From a virus, in the IMG/VR virus record IMGVR_UViG_3300037070_007904, positions 1-40,519 of that record: a stretch of DNA of 40,519 nucleotides; one strand, given 5' to 3'. A program made the translations under genes and the position numbers. This document shows positions 26,306 through 34,060 of the stretch, one piece after another. The stretch's first letter is position 1, and the number at the start of each line of letters is the position of its first letter. The notes under the pieces were generated by a model that saw nothing but the letters and a program-made list of their open reading frames with translations, was not told where the DNA came from and did no database searches.

Positions 26306-27102
26306 CCGCGAGTCTCAACCCCGAGCTGGTTTTCACCCTCGACGAAGGGGTGAAGGAGGTGCTCGGCAACCTCACCGGGCTGGACCTCAGCTACATCCCG
26401 GAGTACGACAGGTACTACGCGATCACCCGCCAGCTGAACCGCGCGCTGCGATCGAACGCGCTCGAGCACGAGTGGTCCTACTACACCTCCACCGAGTCCG
26501 CCGGAGTGGCCGTCGAGGGTGACACCGAGGTGTGGCTGCCTGCCGACCTGCGCCCGCGTGTCACCGGTGACGACGCCGTACGCCTGGTCGACGCCGACGG
26601 CAACGTCGCCCGGTGGGCCTACGTGCTGCCGCGTGACGCGCTGAGCAAGTACGTCGGCCGGCGGGCCGGGCTGTGGTGCGCGGTCACCCGGAACACCATC
26701 ACCTTCTCCCGTCCGCTCTACCCTTCCGAGGCTGGGCTGAACATCGAGGTCCCGGTGATGCGGGAGCCGGTGATGTTCCGGCTGCCTGCACGGCCCGAGG
26801 ACCCGAACGACCCGATCACCACGGTGGACCCGGCGATCCGGGACCAGCCGATCGACTTCTCCTACCCCGACGTGATCACCGTGCGCGCCTCGTTCTACTA
26901 CGCGCAGACCGACCCGGTGATGCAGCCGCGGGTGCAGACGCTCGAGGCGCAGTACAAGGACCTGATGTACCAGGTCATCGAGCGCGACGACCGGTTCACC
27001 GACTCCCCGTACCAGAACGAGTTCTTCGTCCCCATCCAGGCGGGGCTCGTCGACCAGGGCTTCTACCACCAGCACCCGCACTCGGACGAGCGACGGAGGT
27101 AG
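26302..27102 (+). CDS. Head-tail adaptor / tail tubular A-like protein (266 aa)
   Basis: Likely the adaptor ring between portal and nozzle. Reasons: size, position immediately before a nozzle-like gene, and general pattern, with an N-terminal helical part (LNPELVFTLDEGVKEVLGNL), a beta-rich middle (EVWLPADLRPRVTGDDAVRL, VTRNTITFSRPL) and C-terminal helices (QPRVQTLEAQYKDLMYQVIE) as in T7 gp11/P22 gp4-like adaptors. It begins at ATG 26302 with ATGA overlap of the upstream stop. No long homologous motif is diagnostic, so the assignment rests partly on gene order. Confidence 0.6.
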   Translation: MTASLNPELVFTLDEGVKEVLGNLTGLDLSYIPEYDRYYAITRQLNRALRSNALEHEWSYYTSTESAGVAVEGDTEVWLPADLRPRVTGDDAVRLVDADGNVARWAYVLPRDALSKYVGRRAGLWCAVTRNTITFSRPLYPSEAGLNIEVPVMREPVMFRLPARPEDPNDPITTVDPAIRDQPIDFSYPDVITVRASFYYAQTDPVMQPRVQTLEAQYKDLMYQVIERDDRFTDSPYQNEFFVPIQAGLVDQGFYHQHPHSDERRR

Positions 27103-27105
27103 CCC

Positions 27106-30100
27106 GTGCCCCCGAAGGCGAAGATCCCGGCACCGATCGACCGGCCGCTGTCTCGCGCCTACCTTCGCGAGTTCAACGGCTGGTCCACGGCGTACCCGCC
27201 CGGCCTCTCTGATTCGACCTCCCTGCGAATCATGGAGAACGTCATGGTCAACCGTGACAAGTCGGTGCGGGTGCGACCGGGGATGCGCTACCTCAGCTAC
27301 ACCGCGCTGCCGGACACCGCGCTGAGCCGGCCGATCGTCGGGACGCACGAGCCGTTCTTCCTCAACGACGGCACCAAGGCCTACCTCTTCGCGGTGCGGG
27401 AGGTCGACGAGACCGTCGGCTTCCGGGTACTGGCGAACACCGCGTCCGGCCAGGTCGTCATCTCGCTGACTGCCGCCGGGTTCTCCATCCCGCAGGGCGA
27501 GCCGAACGCTGCGGGCGGCATCAACTTCAAGGCCACCACCACGTACGTGAAGTACCTGCAGATCGACAACAAGATCTTCGCGCTCTCGGACGCCGGCGAG
27601 ATGATGCGGCTGTTCCACGTCGGTACCTCGAAGATCGCGAAGCGGCTCAACGCCATCGAGCGCCCGGAGTGGGCGGTGGCCGACAAGCTCACCGTGGTGC
27701 ACCCGACGCAGGCGTGGATCAACGGCCTGCTGCCGACCAGCACCCGCACCAACCTCGCCCCCCACGCCAACATGGAGGACATCACCGGCTGGAACTGGGA
27801 CGACTCGATCACCCACGGCTCCCGCTCGAGCACGGTAGCGGAGCGGGGCACCTACTCGCTGCGCCTGGAGACGCTGCCCGAGCGCACCAACCTGTGCGTC
27901 AACCCGCTGATGAACCTGCCGACCAGCGGCCTCGCCGGGTGGGTCATCTCCTCCGGGGTCTCCGGTATCGCCGTCTCCGGCTCGTCGCTGCGGGCCACCA
28001 CCACCTCGAGCTCCACCCCGGGCCGGTACACCCGGGTCACTCCCTCCACCTTCCCAGTGAAGGTGGGCCAGAAGTACGAGGCCACCTTCGACCTGACCGC
28101 CTACTCCGGCATCGACGGCATCGGAGTCGGCTTCCGCTGGTACAACTCCGCGGGCACGATGATCGGCTCGGAGTACATCAGCACCAAGTCCGAGTCGGTC
28201 GCCCGGCACCTCTTCCTGTCCAACACCGTGCCCACCGGAGCGGTGACCGGCCGGATCTACATCATCGCCACGACCTCGACGTCCGGGGTGAAGACCTGGG
28301 ACATCAAGAACGTGATGATCAACAAGTCGACCGAGGTGACCAACCAGTTCTCCGGCGACTCCGGTGCGGGCTACTTCTGGACCGGCACGCCGAACAACTC
28401 GGCCTCGGTGTACCACCCGGCGAAGACGCTGCAGCTGTTCGGCTCCACCTTCATGCCGGTGGTGGCCGGGACGGCGTACGTCGCCTCCGCCTACTTCCGT
28501 TCATCCGCGACGGCTCGCAACTGCATCGTGAACATCACCTGGTACAACGCCTCCGGCGGTGTCATCTCGCAGACGGCGGGCACCGGGGAGAACGACAGCT
28601 CCTCCGCCTGGAACCGCTGCATGGCCACGGCCACGGCGCCGGCGGGTGCCACGTCCGCCGCCCTGGCCATCTACGTCCAGAGCGTCAACCGCGACGAGTA
28701 CCACTACGTCGACTCCGTGCTGTTCGAGAAGGGCTCGACCGAGCTCGGCTACTTCGACGGCGGCACCACCGACACGACCACGCTCAAGTACGACTGGGCC
28801 GGGACCGCCAACTCCTCGACGTCGACGGAGAAGACCTTCGCCGGGAGCCCGGCCCCGGCTGCTGCGACGAAGACGACGAACACCCTGATCCACTCGACGC
28901 CTGCGACGAACACCTACAACTTCGGGTTCTTCTACACCTTCTCCAACGAGGTCGGTGACACCGCGGCCTCGATGGTGACGGTGGTGAGGACCCAGCGCGG
29001 CTGGCCGGCGTGGCGGTGGGAGACTCCCAACGCGGCGGCCGAGCCTTCGGGAACCGCGACGCTCGACCCGGAGGCCGCCGCCGACCAGCTCGTGGCGATC
29101 ATCCCTTCCGCCGTGTTCGCGGCCGCCATCGACCAGGGCGCCGTCCAGTGGAACCTGTTCGCCTTCACCTGGTCGGACCAGGAGCCGGTGCCGGTCACCG
29201 CCGTGCGGATCGGCACGCGGCCGATTGCCCCCGGCGCCGAGTACACCTCGAACTCCTGGCTGCGGATGACGCCGCAGATGGCGGACGCGGGTGACGAGAC
29301 CGCGGTGCTGCCCAAGGCGCAGCCCCGGTTCAACTACTCCGACCCGCCGCGCGGTGGGCAGGGGCTGGTGGCCGCCGACCGGATGGTCATTGTCAAGGAC
29401 TACGTGGACCCTGCGAAGATCCGGTGGACCTCGAACCAGCAGGGCTCCTACACCGACTTCTCCGCCAGCCGGGGTGGTGGCTACAAGACGCTCACCTCCG
29501 GCAACCTCTACATCCCCGCCACCGTGAAGCTCTGGCAGAACCCGCAGTCCGCGGACACCCTGACCATCCTGTGCATGGGCGTCGACGGCCACTCTACCGG
29601 CTACTACATGGCGCCGGCTCAGGTGGCCAGCCAGTCCGAGGCCGTCAACGTGATGGGCTTCGAGGAGACCACGGCGACGCCGGGCACCACCTCGCCCTAC
29701 GGCTGCGAGATCTTCAACAACGCCCTGTACCACCCGCTCGACGACCAGCTGATGAAGTCGACGGCGACGAACTACAACATCAACCACAAGGCGCAGACCG
29801 ACAAGATCGAGAACGTCTGGAAGAAGCTGGTCCACAAGGAGTGGATCGTCTCCTCGATGCACGACGGACGGCTCTACTACATCGTGAACAACCCCGACGG
29901 CGAACCGCTCGAGGACGGCTGCAACGGCAACGAGGTCTGGGTCTTCGACGGCGGAGGCGGATCCGCGGAGACAGGCGGCGGGTCCTGGTCGCGCTGGATG
30001 ATCCAGGCCCACAGCCTGCGCAAGGTGGAGCAGGGCGGCCAGGTGTACATGTCGGTCATCCGGCCCTCCGGTATCTACTACTTCGACGAGACGTACGGTC

Positions 30101-30609
30101 TCGACGACTATGTCGATGCCGGGGTGGTCAAGAACCGCGCCATCACCTGGAAGCTCGAGACCAACACCCAGGGAGCCAACCGGGCGCACGACGCCTGGGC
30201 CCACCTGCAGCAGGTGGGCCTCACGATCGGCAACTTCCAGGGGTCGATGCGCTACGGCGTCCGGTCCTACGACCTGCACGGGAAGCCGGTCGAGTACGCC
30301 AAGCTCGTCACCGACACCGATGCACCGGGTGATCTCTCCTTCGACCTCGAGGACCACCTGCAGGTGCGGCGCGACCTGAAGGAGTGGTTCTTCTTCGCCG
30401 AGTCGATCGAGGTCGAGGGCGTCCCGCAGCCGACGTTCGGCCAGATCTCCGTGGTGCAGTACCGCTACACCCCGGTGAGCGTGAACGTCGGCTACGAGTA
30501 CGGCTCGATCGAGACCTTCGAGTACGGCCGCTCCGAGGCACTCGGCTCTGCCGACACCCTCACCACGAACGGAACACCTCGTCCCTACATCGACACCCGG
30601 AGGCCGTGA
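27106..30609 (+). CDS. Tail nozzle / tubular B-like protein with inserted carbohydrate-binding-like modules (1167 aa)
   Basis: The N-terminal part (about 1-205; RIMENVMVNRDKSVRVRPGM) and C-terminal half (about 590-1167; RMVIVKDYVDPAKIRWTSNQ, GRLYYIVNNPDGEP) look like the beta-propeller nozzle of podovirus tails. Between them, residues about 210-585 hold two tandem modules resembling family 4/9-type carbohydrate-binding domains. Each begins with TNL/NL-x-x-N (APHANMEDITGW and CVNPLMNLPTSG) and ends with a YFWTGTPNNSAS or YDWAGTANSSTS signature. They may bind cell-wall or capsule glycans at the tail tip. Starts at GTG 27106, three nucleotides after the adaptor gene. Length is well above the usual 700-800 aa, explained by the insertion. 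Confidence 0.7.
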   Translation: MPPKAKIPAPIDRPLSRAYLREFNGWSTAYPPGLSDSTSLRIMENVMVNRDKSVRVRPGMRYLSYTALPDTALSRPIVGTHEPFFLNDGTKAYLFAVREVDETVGFRVLANTASGQVVISLTAAGFSIPQGEPNAAGGINFKATTTYVKYLQIDNKIFALSDAGEMMRLFHVGTSKIAKRLNAIERPEWAVADKLTVVHPTQAWINGLLPTSTRTNLAPHANMEDITGWNWDDSITHGSRSSTVAERGTYSLRLETLPERTNLCVNPLMNLPTSGLAGWVISSGVSGIAVSGSSLRATTTSSSTPGRYTRVTPSTFPVKVGQKYEATFDLTAYSGIDGIGVGFRWYNSAGTMIGSEYISTKSESVARHLFLSNTVPTGAVTGRIYIIATTSTSGVKTWDIKNVMINKSTEVTNQFSGDSGAGYFWTGTPNNSASVYHPAKTLQLFGSTFMPVVAGTAYVASAYFRSSATARNCIVNITWYNASGGVISQTAGTGENDSSSAWNRCMATATAPAGATSAALAIYVQSVNRDEYHYVDSVLFEKGSTELGYFDGGTTDTTTLKYDWAGTANSSTSTEKTFAGSPAPAAATKTTNTLIHSTPATNTYNFGFFYTFSNEVGDTAASMVTVVRTQRGWPAWRWETPNAAAEPSGTATLDPEAAADQLVAIIPSAVFAAAIDQGAVQWNLFAFTWSDQEPVPVTAVRIGTRPIAPGAEYTSNSWLRMTPQMADAGDETAVLPKAQPRFNYSDPPRGGQGLVAADRMVIVKDYVDPAKIRWTSNQQGSYTDFSASRGGGYKTLTSGNLYIPATVKLWQNPQSADTLTILCMGVDGHSTGYYMAPAQVASQSEAVNVMGFEETTATPGTTSPYGCEIFNNALYHPLDDQLMKSTATNYNINHKAQTDKIENVWKKLVHKEWIVSSMHDGRLYYIVNNPDGEPLEDGCNGNEVWVFDGGGGSAETGGGSWSRWMIQAHSLRKVEQGGQVYMSVIRPSGIYYFDETYGLDDYVDAGVVKNRAITWKLETNTQGANRAHDAWAHLQQVGLTIGNFQGSMRYGVRSYDLHGKPVEYAKLVTDTDAPGDLSFDLEDHLQVRRDLKEWFFFAESIEVEGVPQPTFGQISVVQYRYTPVSVNVGYEYGSIETFEYGRSEALGSADTLTTNGTPRPYIDTRRP

Positions 30610-30893
30610 TGGCAGTCCTGAAGACTGAGCAGCGCAACAAGCTGAAGACGGGCACCTTCGCGCTCCCGTCGAAGCGGAAGTACCCGATCCACGACCTGGC
30701 CCACGCGAAGGCCGCGCTTTCCATGGCAGCCAGGTCCGACACCGAGGGCGAGGAGTCGACCGTGCGGGCCGCAGTTCTCAAGAAGTACCCGCAACTGGCC
30801 AAGGGCACCTCGAAGTCGGCCCCGAAGAAGAAGTCCGCGAAGAAGCCAGTTGCGAAGAAGAAGCGGACGAAGCTGCAGAACTGGCAGAAGTAG
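30609..30893 (+). CDS. Small Lys-rich protein (94 aa)
   Basis: ATG 30609 shares one base with the nozzle stop (TGATG). A compact N-terminal domain contains ALPSKRKYPIHDLAHA and ends with AVLKKYPQLAK, a pattern seen in small phage proteins of unknown role. The last 30 residues are a histone-tail-like run dominated by Lys, Ala and Ser (KSAPKKKSAKKPVAKKK). The basic tail suggests nucleic-acid or cell-envelope binding. It could be a DNA-compacting virion protein; this is inference. Confidence 0.65.
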   Translation: MAVLKTEQRNKLKTGTFALPSKRKYPIHDLAHAKAALSMAARSDTEGEESTVRAAVLKKYPQLAKGTSKSAPKKKSAKKPVAKKKRTKLQNWQK

Positions 30894-30894
30894 C

Positions 30895-31149
30895 GTGGCG
30901 CGGATCCGGGACCGCAGCACGGGAGACCTGCTCGTCCTGCTGGTGGCCGGCACGGTGTGCTTCATGGTGCTGTCCACAGGTGCCACGATCATGATCGTCG
31001 AGATCATCGACTCGAAGACCGACACCACCTCCGCGGTGAGGCAGGTGACCGGGATCGTCAACACGCTCATCGGCCTGCTCGCCGGGTTCCTCGCCGGACG
31101 CACCGACTACTCGCTGCAGAACCGCCCGCCTGACAAGCCTCCGACATGA
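30895..31149 (+). CDS. Holin-like two-span membrane protein (84 aa)
   Basis: GTG 30895 follows the previous stop by one base. After a basic N-terminus ([10 protein letters not shown]) there are two hydrophobic segments, about residues 11-38 and 66-78, joined by a polar loop ([12 protein letters not shown]). A short polar tail ends in PPDKPPT. Size and topology fit a phage holin. It overlaps (ATGA) a membrane-anchored collagen-like protein. The endolysin lies 5 kb further right in the next operon. A two-part lysis cassette is plausible but not proven. Confidence 0.6.
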   Translation: MARIRDRSTGDLLVLLVAGTVCFMVLSTGATIMIVEIIDSKTDTTSAVRQVTGIVNTLIGLLAGFLAGRTDYSLQNRPPDKPPT

Positions 31150-31643
31150 TGCAGCGGATCTACTCGAACCCGGTCATCGGCTTCGGCCTGGCGGGGCTGC
31201 TGATGATCACCGCCTTCGTCGGGTCCATCGCCTACGCACGCGCTGACACGACCGAGCTCGAACCCGCGTCACGTTCCGAGCCCGTCGTCGTTACATCGGT
31301 GGGGCCACAGGGACCCGCCGGTCCGCGGGGGAAGTCCGGACCGGCTGGTCCTCGTGGCCCCGCGGGGAGGGACGGCAGGGACGGTGCACCCGGCGCCGAC
31401 GGTGCGCCCGGAGCGGGGTCCCCCGGGCCGCAGGGCAGCCCAGGAGCGCCTGGCACGGACGGCCGGGACGGTTCCAAGGGGGACCGGGGTTCGACCGGTC
31501 AGACCGGCAAACAGGGTCCGCCGGGACCTGACGGGCCAGCGGGCCCCACCTGTCCCGAAGGCTATGAGTCCTCGCTCGTCTCAGTCCATCAGCGCGCGCC
31601 CGTCGACCAGGACCTCGAGATCCTGGTCTGCGTGCCGCAGTAG
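31146..31643 (+). CDS. Membrane-anchored collagen-like protein (165 aa)
   Basis: One N-terminal hydrophobic segment (residues about 10-31) serves as signal anchor or signal peptide (A-x-A at 31-33). Then come 27 Gly-X-Y triplets in two blocks (53-88 and 91-135) broken only by a Gly-Ala dipeptide at 89-90. A 30-residue C-terminal knob starts CPEGYESS and ends VCVPQ, with two Cys that may pair. It should trimerise outside the membrane, in the envelope. Possible roles are a spanin-like or lysis accessory rod, or a surface adhesin on infected cells. Start ATG 31146 overlaps the holin-like stop. Its stop directly abuts the stop of the opposite-strand RTX gene. Confidence 0.7.
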   Translation: MMQRIYSNPVIGFGLAGLLMITAFVGSIAYARADTTELEPASRSEPVVVTSVGPQGPAGPRGKSGPAGPRGPAGRDGRDGAPGADGAPGAGSPGPQGSPGAPGTDGRDGSKGDRGSTGQTGKQGPPGPDGPAGPTCPEGYESSLVSVHQRAPVDQDLEILVCVPQ

Positions 31644-32087
31644 CTACAGGACGATGCGGATCTCGCACGAGCGGTAGACGTCGGAGGTGTCACCGATGCA
31701 GCGGTCGAAGCCGCGGCCACCGTTCATCACGTCGCGGTCGCGCCCGATGCCACCGCGCAGCACGTCGTTGCCGCGGCCTCCGTAGAGCCGGTCGGACCCG
31801 CGCCGGCCGAGCAGCCGGTCGTTCCCGCCGAGGCCGAAGATCGCGTCACGCCCGGCGGTGCCCGGCAGCCGGTCGCGGCCGCTGGAGCCGATGATCAGGT
31901 TGAAGCCGGTCGGCGTCGCGGCGGGCGGCGGGGTCGGCGGCTCGACGACCGGCGGGTCGCATTCGTGGTGTCCTCGACCGACGCTCTCGTCACAGTCGTG
32001 GCCGTGACCAGGGCTTGCCTGGGAGGGGACCGAGGTCATGGTGAGAGCGGCAGCAACGGTGGCTGCACCTGCAAGGAGTCGGATCAT
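31644..32087 (-). CDS. Secreted RTX-type calcium-binding repeat protein (147 aa)
   Basis: A signal peptide (residues 1-24, ending SQA) is followed by a His/Cys/Asp segment, a Pro-rich linker (45-60) and RTX-like nonapeptide repeats (about 66-128: GLGGND, GRRGSD, GGRGND, GGRGFD) that bind calcium in a beta roll. The C-terminal domain has Cys 130 and 141. ATG 32087 gives the best signal peptide; the longer start at 32117 would place ten basic residues before it. No ribosome site is visible, so leaderless or coupled translation is possible. It runs against the structural operon, which suggests an accessory gene acquired from a bacterium and possibly expressed independently. Confidence 0.75.
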   Translation of the reverse strand: MIRLLAGAATVAAALTMTSVPSQASPGHGHDCDESVGRGHHECDPPVVEPPTPPPAATPTGFNLIIGSSGRDRLPGTAGRDAIFGLGGNDRLLGRRGSDRLYGGRGNDVLRGGIGRDRDVMNGGRGFDRCIGDTSDVYRSCEIRIVL

Positions 32088-32097
32088 GTGTCGCAGA

Positions 32098-32250
32098 CTA
32101 CAGTGCCTTGCCCGCATGGATCAGCGGAACCAGGACCCAGAACAGCAGGCCCAGCGCGACGAAGTGGATCCTGGGGTGAGCGACACTGAAAGCCGCCAAG
32201 CCGAAGCAGATCGCTGCGAGCAGCAGCAGGATGAAGTAGAGGACCGTCAT
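32098..32250 (-). CDS. Small two-span membrane protein (50 aa)
   Basis: Starts at ATG 32250. Two hydrophobic segments ([20 protein letters not shown] and [18 protein letters not shown]) are joined by a short loop (SVAHPRI). Its stop lies 10 nt before the RTX gene start, so the two form a leftward pair. The start codon overlaps the start codon of the rightward gene 32249-32419 by two bases. I see no ribosome site on this strand. It could help export or anchor the RTX protein, or be a phage exclusion or host membrane protein. Confidence 0.5.
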   Translation of the reverse strand: MTVLYFILLLLAAICFGLAAFSVAHPRIHFVALGLLFWVLVPLIHAGKAL

Positions 32251-32419
32251 GTCTGCACCGTACCCCGATCCGATCGACGGATTCACCGTGGCGAACAGCG
32301 ACGACATGGTCGAGGTGACGCTCTCCAACCGCTACGGCTGGAAGCTGGTCTTCGCCATGCCGAGGGACGACGCCCGAGAGCTCGGGACGGCTCTGATGCA
32401 CCACGCCCTGAATGGATAG
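32249..32419 (+). CDS. Small hypothetical protein (56 aa)
   Basis: ATG 32249 has AGAGGA 6 nt upstream. The protein begins [20 protein letters not shown] and continues with a compact alpha/beta pattern (VEVTLSNRYGWKLVFAMP, then a helix RDDARELGTALMHHAL). It looks like a real folded small protein. Family unknown. It lies between the leftward pair and the large dyad repeat and is read toward the repeat. Confidence 0.55.
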   Translation: MSAPYPDPIDGFTVANSDDMVEVTLSNRYGWKLVFAMPRDDARELGTALMHHALNG

Positions 32420-32429
32420 CGACGCTTGT

Positions 32430-32641
32430 GTAGTCACCCTGTAGTCACCCCCGGGGTGACTACGTGTTTCCGCAGGTCAGAGGCCCTTTTTCCCCAATGT
32501 AGTCAGTAGTCACCTGAAACTTTTAGCAGGAGCCCACAACGGTTGGAACCTTGGGGGTGACTACATGACTACACGCTGCCGTGCAGGCCCCTGACCTGCG
32601 GTTATTCGCGCGAAAACGTAGTCACCCCCCTGGGTGACTAC
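32430..32641. repeat. Large nested inverted repeat built from GTAGTCACC/GGTGACTAC elements
   Basis: Two arms (about 32441-32516 and 32555-32641) are imperfect reverse complements around a roughly 40-bp spacer centred at 32535-32536. In each arm, from outside in: a full palindrome (32441-32463, 23 bp perfect; 32618-32641), the 11-mer CCGCAGGTCAG (32470-32480) or its complement (32591-32601), a GGCC block, and a doubled half site TGTAGTCA plus GTAGTCACC (32498-32514; complement 32555-32573). An extra half site is at 32430-32439. It is non-coding and separates leftward from rightward genes. Candidate roles: replication origin, operator complex, phage-polymerase promoter cluster, or recombination/telomere-like site. 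Confidence 0.8.
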
Positions 32642-32703
32642 ACCCCGCGGTGCCCTCGCTGTACTGTTCACACATCGGCTTCCCGACCCACCTAGGAACA
32701 GAC
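32642..32703 (+). promoter_or_regulatory. Leader and ribosome site of the right-hand operon
   Basis: Short stretch between the last palindrome and ATG 32704. CTAGGAA supplies the ribosome site at about 7-nt spacing. TACTGT near 32661-32667 could be a weak -10 box, but no good -35 box at normal spacing is present; the palindrome itself overlaps where one would be. Transcription start is therefore unresolved. Confidence 0.35.
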
Positions 32704-33486
32704 ATGAGCCAGACTGAGAAGGCGGCGTACTACCAGGCTCTGAAGGAGGGTGGCATCGCCTTCGAGAAGCACTACCGCGACTACTCGACCGACGAGCTGC
32801 GCCAGTCCTACATCACCCTGACCGGCAACACCGAGCCGCTGACCCCGGCCCCCGAGCCACCGGCTCCGGAGAAGCACCCGAACCCGCCGTCGCTCCCGCT
32901 GCCCTCCGCCGGCGACGACCTGCCCCCGTCCGACTTTTACGGACTGCGACGCGCAGAGCCCAAGCCGCCACCGGCGCCACCGCTGAACCCGTCCGAGATG
33001 GCGGGCGAGCGGCTGAACTCCACACCGGAGGGCGCGGTGATCCGCGTCGACGAGGGTGGCCGGAAGTGGCTGCAGGAGGAGATCCGGAAGCCCGCCTACC
33101 CCAAGCCCCGCGGCCGCCGGGTGCTGACCTACATGGACTCCGGCACCGAGGAGCAGTCGATCAAGGTCGGCGACTACATCGAGACCTTCGAGGTGGCCGG
33201 CTCCGGCCCGGCCCGCCTCGCAGAGGTGAAGGTGACGCTGCCCTCCTACCAGGTCGGGATCTACATCGACCCGCGCTTCCCGTTCAAGGTCCACGTCTAC
33301 AACGGTCAGCAGGGCTTCGACCTGTTCGACATCCAGGACTACTACGGCGGAGCCGAGCTGGTGCCTGCGGAGATCAAGCGGATCTACGTGGAGAACGTGC
33401 TGTGCTACGAGATCCGGACGGTCGTCCGGGCCATCGAGACCGAATACCGCCAGCTCCAGCTGGCAGGGAAGGTGCCCCATGAGTGA
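32704..33486 (+). CDS. Hypothetical protein with Pro-rich linker, first gene of the packaging operon (260 aa)
   Basis: Not recognised. A helical N-terminal domain (SQTEKAAYYQALKEGGIAFE; residues 1-40) is followed by a long Pro/Glu-rich linker (about 43-100). A C-terminal alpha/beta domain (about 135-255) contains VLTYMDSGTEEQSIKVGDYI, YIDPRFPFKVHVYNG and YYGGAELVPAEIKRIYVENV, ending in a helix rich in charged residues. Supported by AGGAA upstream of ATG 32704 and an 8-nt overlap with the next gene. As the first gene of the operon with terminase and endolysin it may be a packaging or head protein. Confidence 0.7.
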   Translation: MSQTEKAAYYQALKEGGIAFEKHYRDYSTDELRQSYITLTGNTEPLTPAPEPPAPEKHPNPPSLPLPSAGDDLPPSDFYGLRRAEPKPPPAPPLNPSEMAGERLNSTPEGAVIRVDEGGRKWLQEEIRKPAYPKPRGRRVLTYMDSGTEEQSIKVGDYIETFEVAGSGPARLAEVKVTLPSYQVGIYIDPRFPFKVHVYNGQQGFDLFDIQDYYGGAELVPAEIKRIYVENVLCYEIRTVVRAIETEYRQLQLAGKVPHE

Positions 33487-34060
33487 GCGGATCGACTTCA
33501 GCGACCAGGACCTGGCCGACCTCGAGGAGCTCGGCGTCGGGCCGGGCAACCCGGAGGCCACGTTTCACCCGATCCTGATGATCTGGCGTGAGGTGCTGAA
33601 GCCAGCGCGCGCCGAGCTCACGGCGAAGATCACGCCGCAGTGGGCGACCCGCGTCGTCGGTGCGTACACCGAGATGAGGTACGCCGACATGCCGTACTTC
33701 CGGGACTTCTACTTCACCAAGCTGCTCCAGCTCGCTGACATCCTCGACATCGAGATCGCCACCGACGACGACTGCCTGACCTACGCCACGCCGGAGGAGG
33801 ACGCGGTCGAGAACGCGACCCACTACAAGAACCTGCTGCTGCAGTGGCAGCTGGCCGTCCTGCAGTGGGAGATGGACTGGGAGACCACCGACGAGCACGC
33901 CGCTGTCGAGCTCGCCGCCATCTCCGAGGTGCACAAGATGTTCTTCGGCCAGACGGGGCTCACCGCCTTCCTCGAGAACATCGGGTTCGAGTTCACCGAG
34001 GGCGACCAGCAGGAGCTGGGCGAGGCCCTGGAGGAGTTCCGAGGAGGGGACCGTGAGTGA
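33479..34060 (+). CDS. Hypothetical acidic protein (193 aa)
   Basis: Strongly acidic, helical and rich in Glu, Asp and Trp (LLQWQLAVLQWEMDWETTDE). It overlaps its neighbours by 8 nt on both sides, so it is translated as part of a tight unit with 32704-33486 and 34053-35183. No catalytic motif or membrane span. The acidic helical character and position next to a scaffold-like gene suggest a head-assembly or small packaging function, but I recognise no family. Confidence 0.65.
   Translation: MSERIDFSDQDLADLEELGVGPGNPEATFHPILMIWREVLKPARAELTAKITPQWATRVVGAYTEMRYADMPYFRDFYFTKLLQLADILDIEIATDDDCLTYATPEEDAVENATHYKNLLLQWQLAVLQWEMDWETTDEHAAVELAAISEVHKMFFGQTGLTAFLENIGFEFTEGDQQELGEALEEFRGGDRE

Noticed and set aside
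25975-28416. 813-aa minus-strand frame across the internal-protein, adaptor and nozzle genes
   Set aside because: Shadow frame: spans three well-supported plus-strand genes and has no domain pattern.
32088-32117. Longer start of the RTX gene at 32117
   Set aside because: It would add ten basic residues before a clean signal peptide and would overlap the end of the upstream membrane-protein gene.
32430-32641. CRISPR array or iteron array explanation for the repeats
   Set aside because: The units are inverted, unevenly spaced and arranged around one dyad centre, not as regular direct repeats with spacers.
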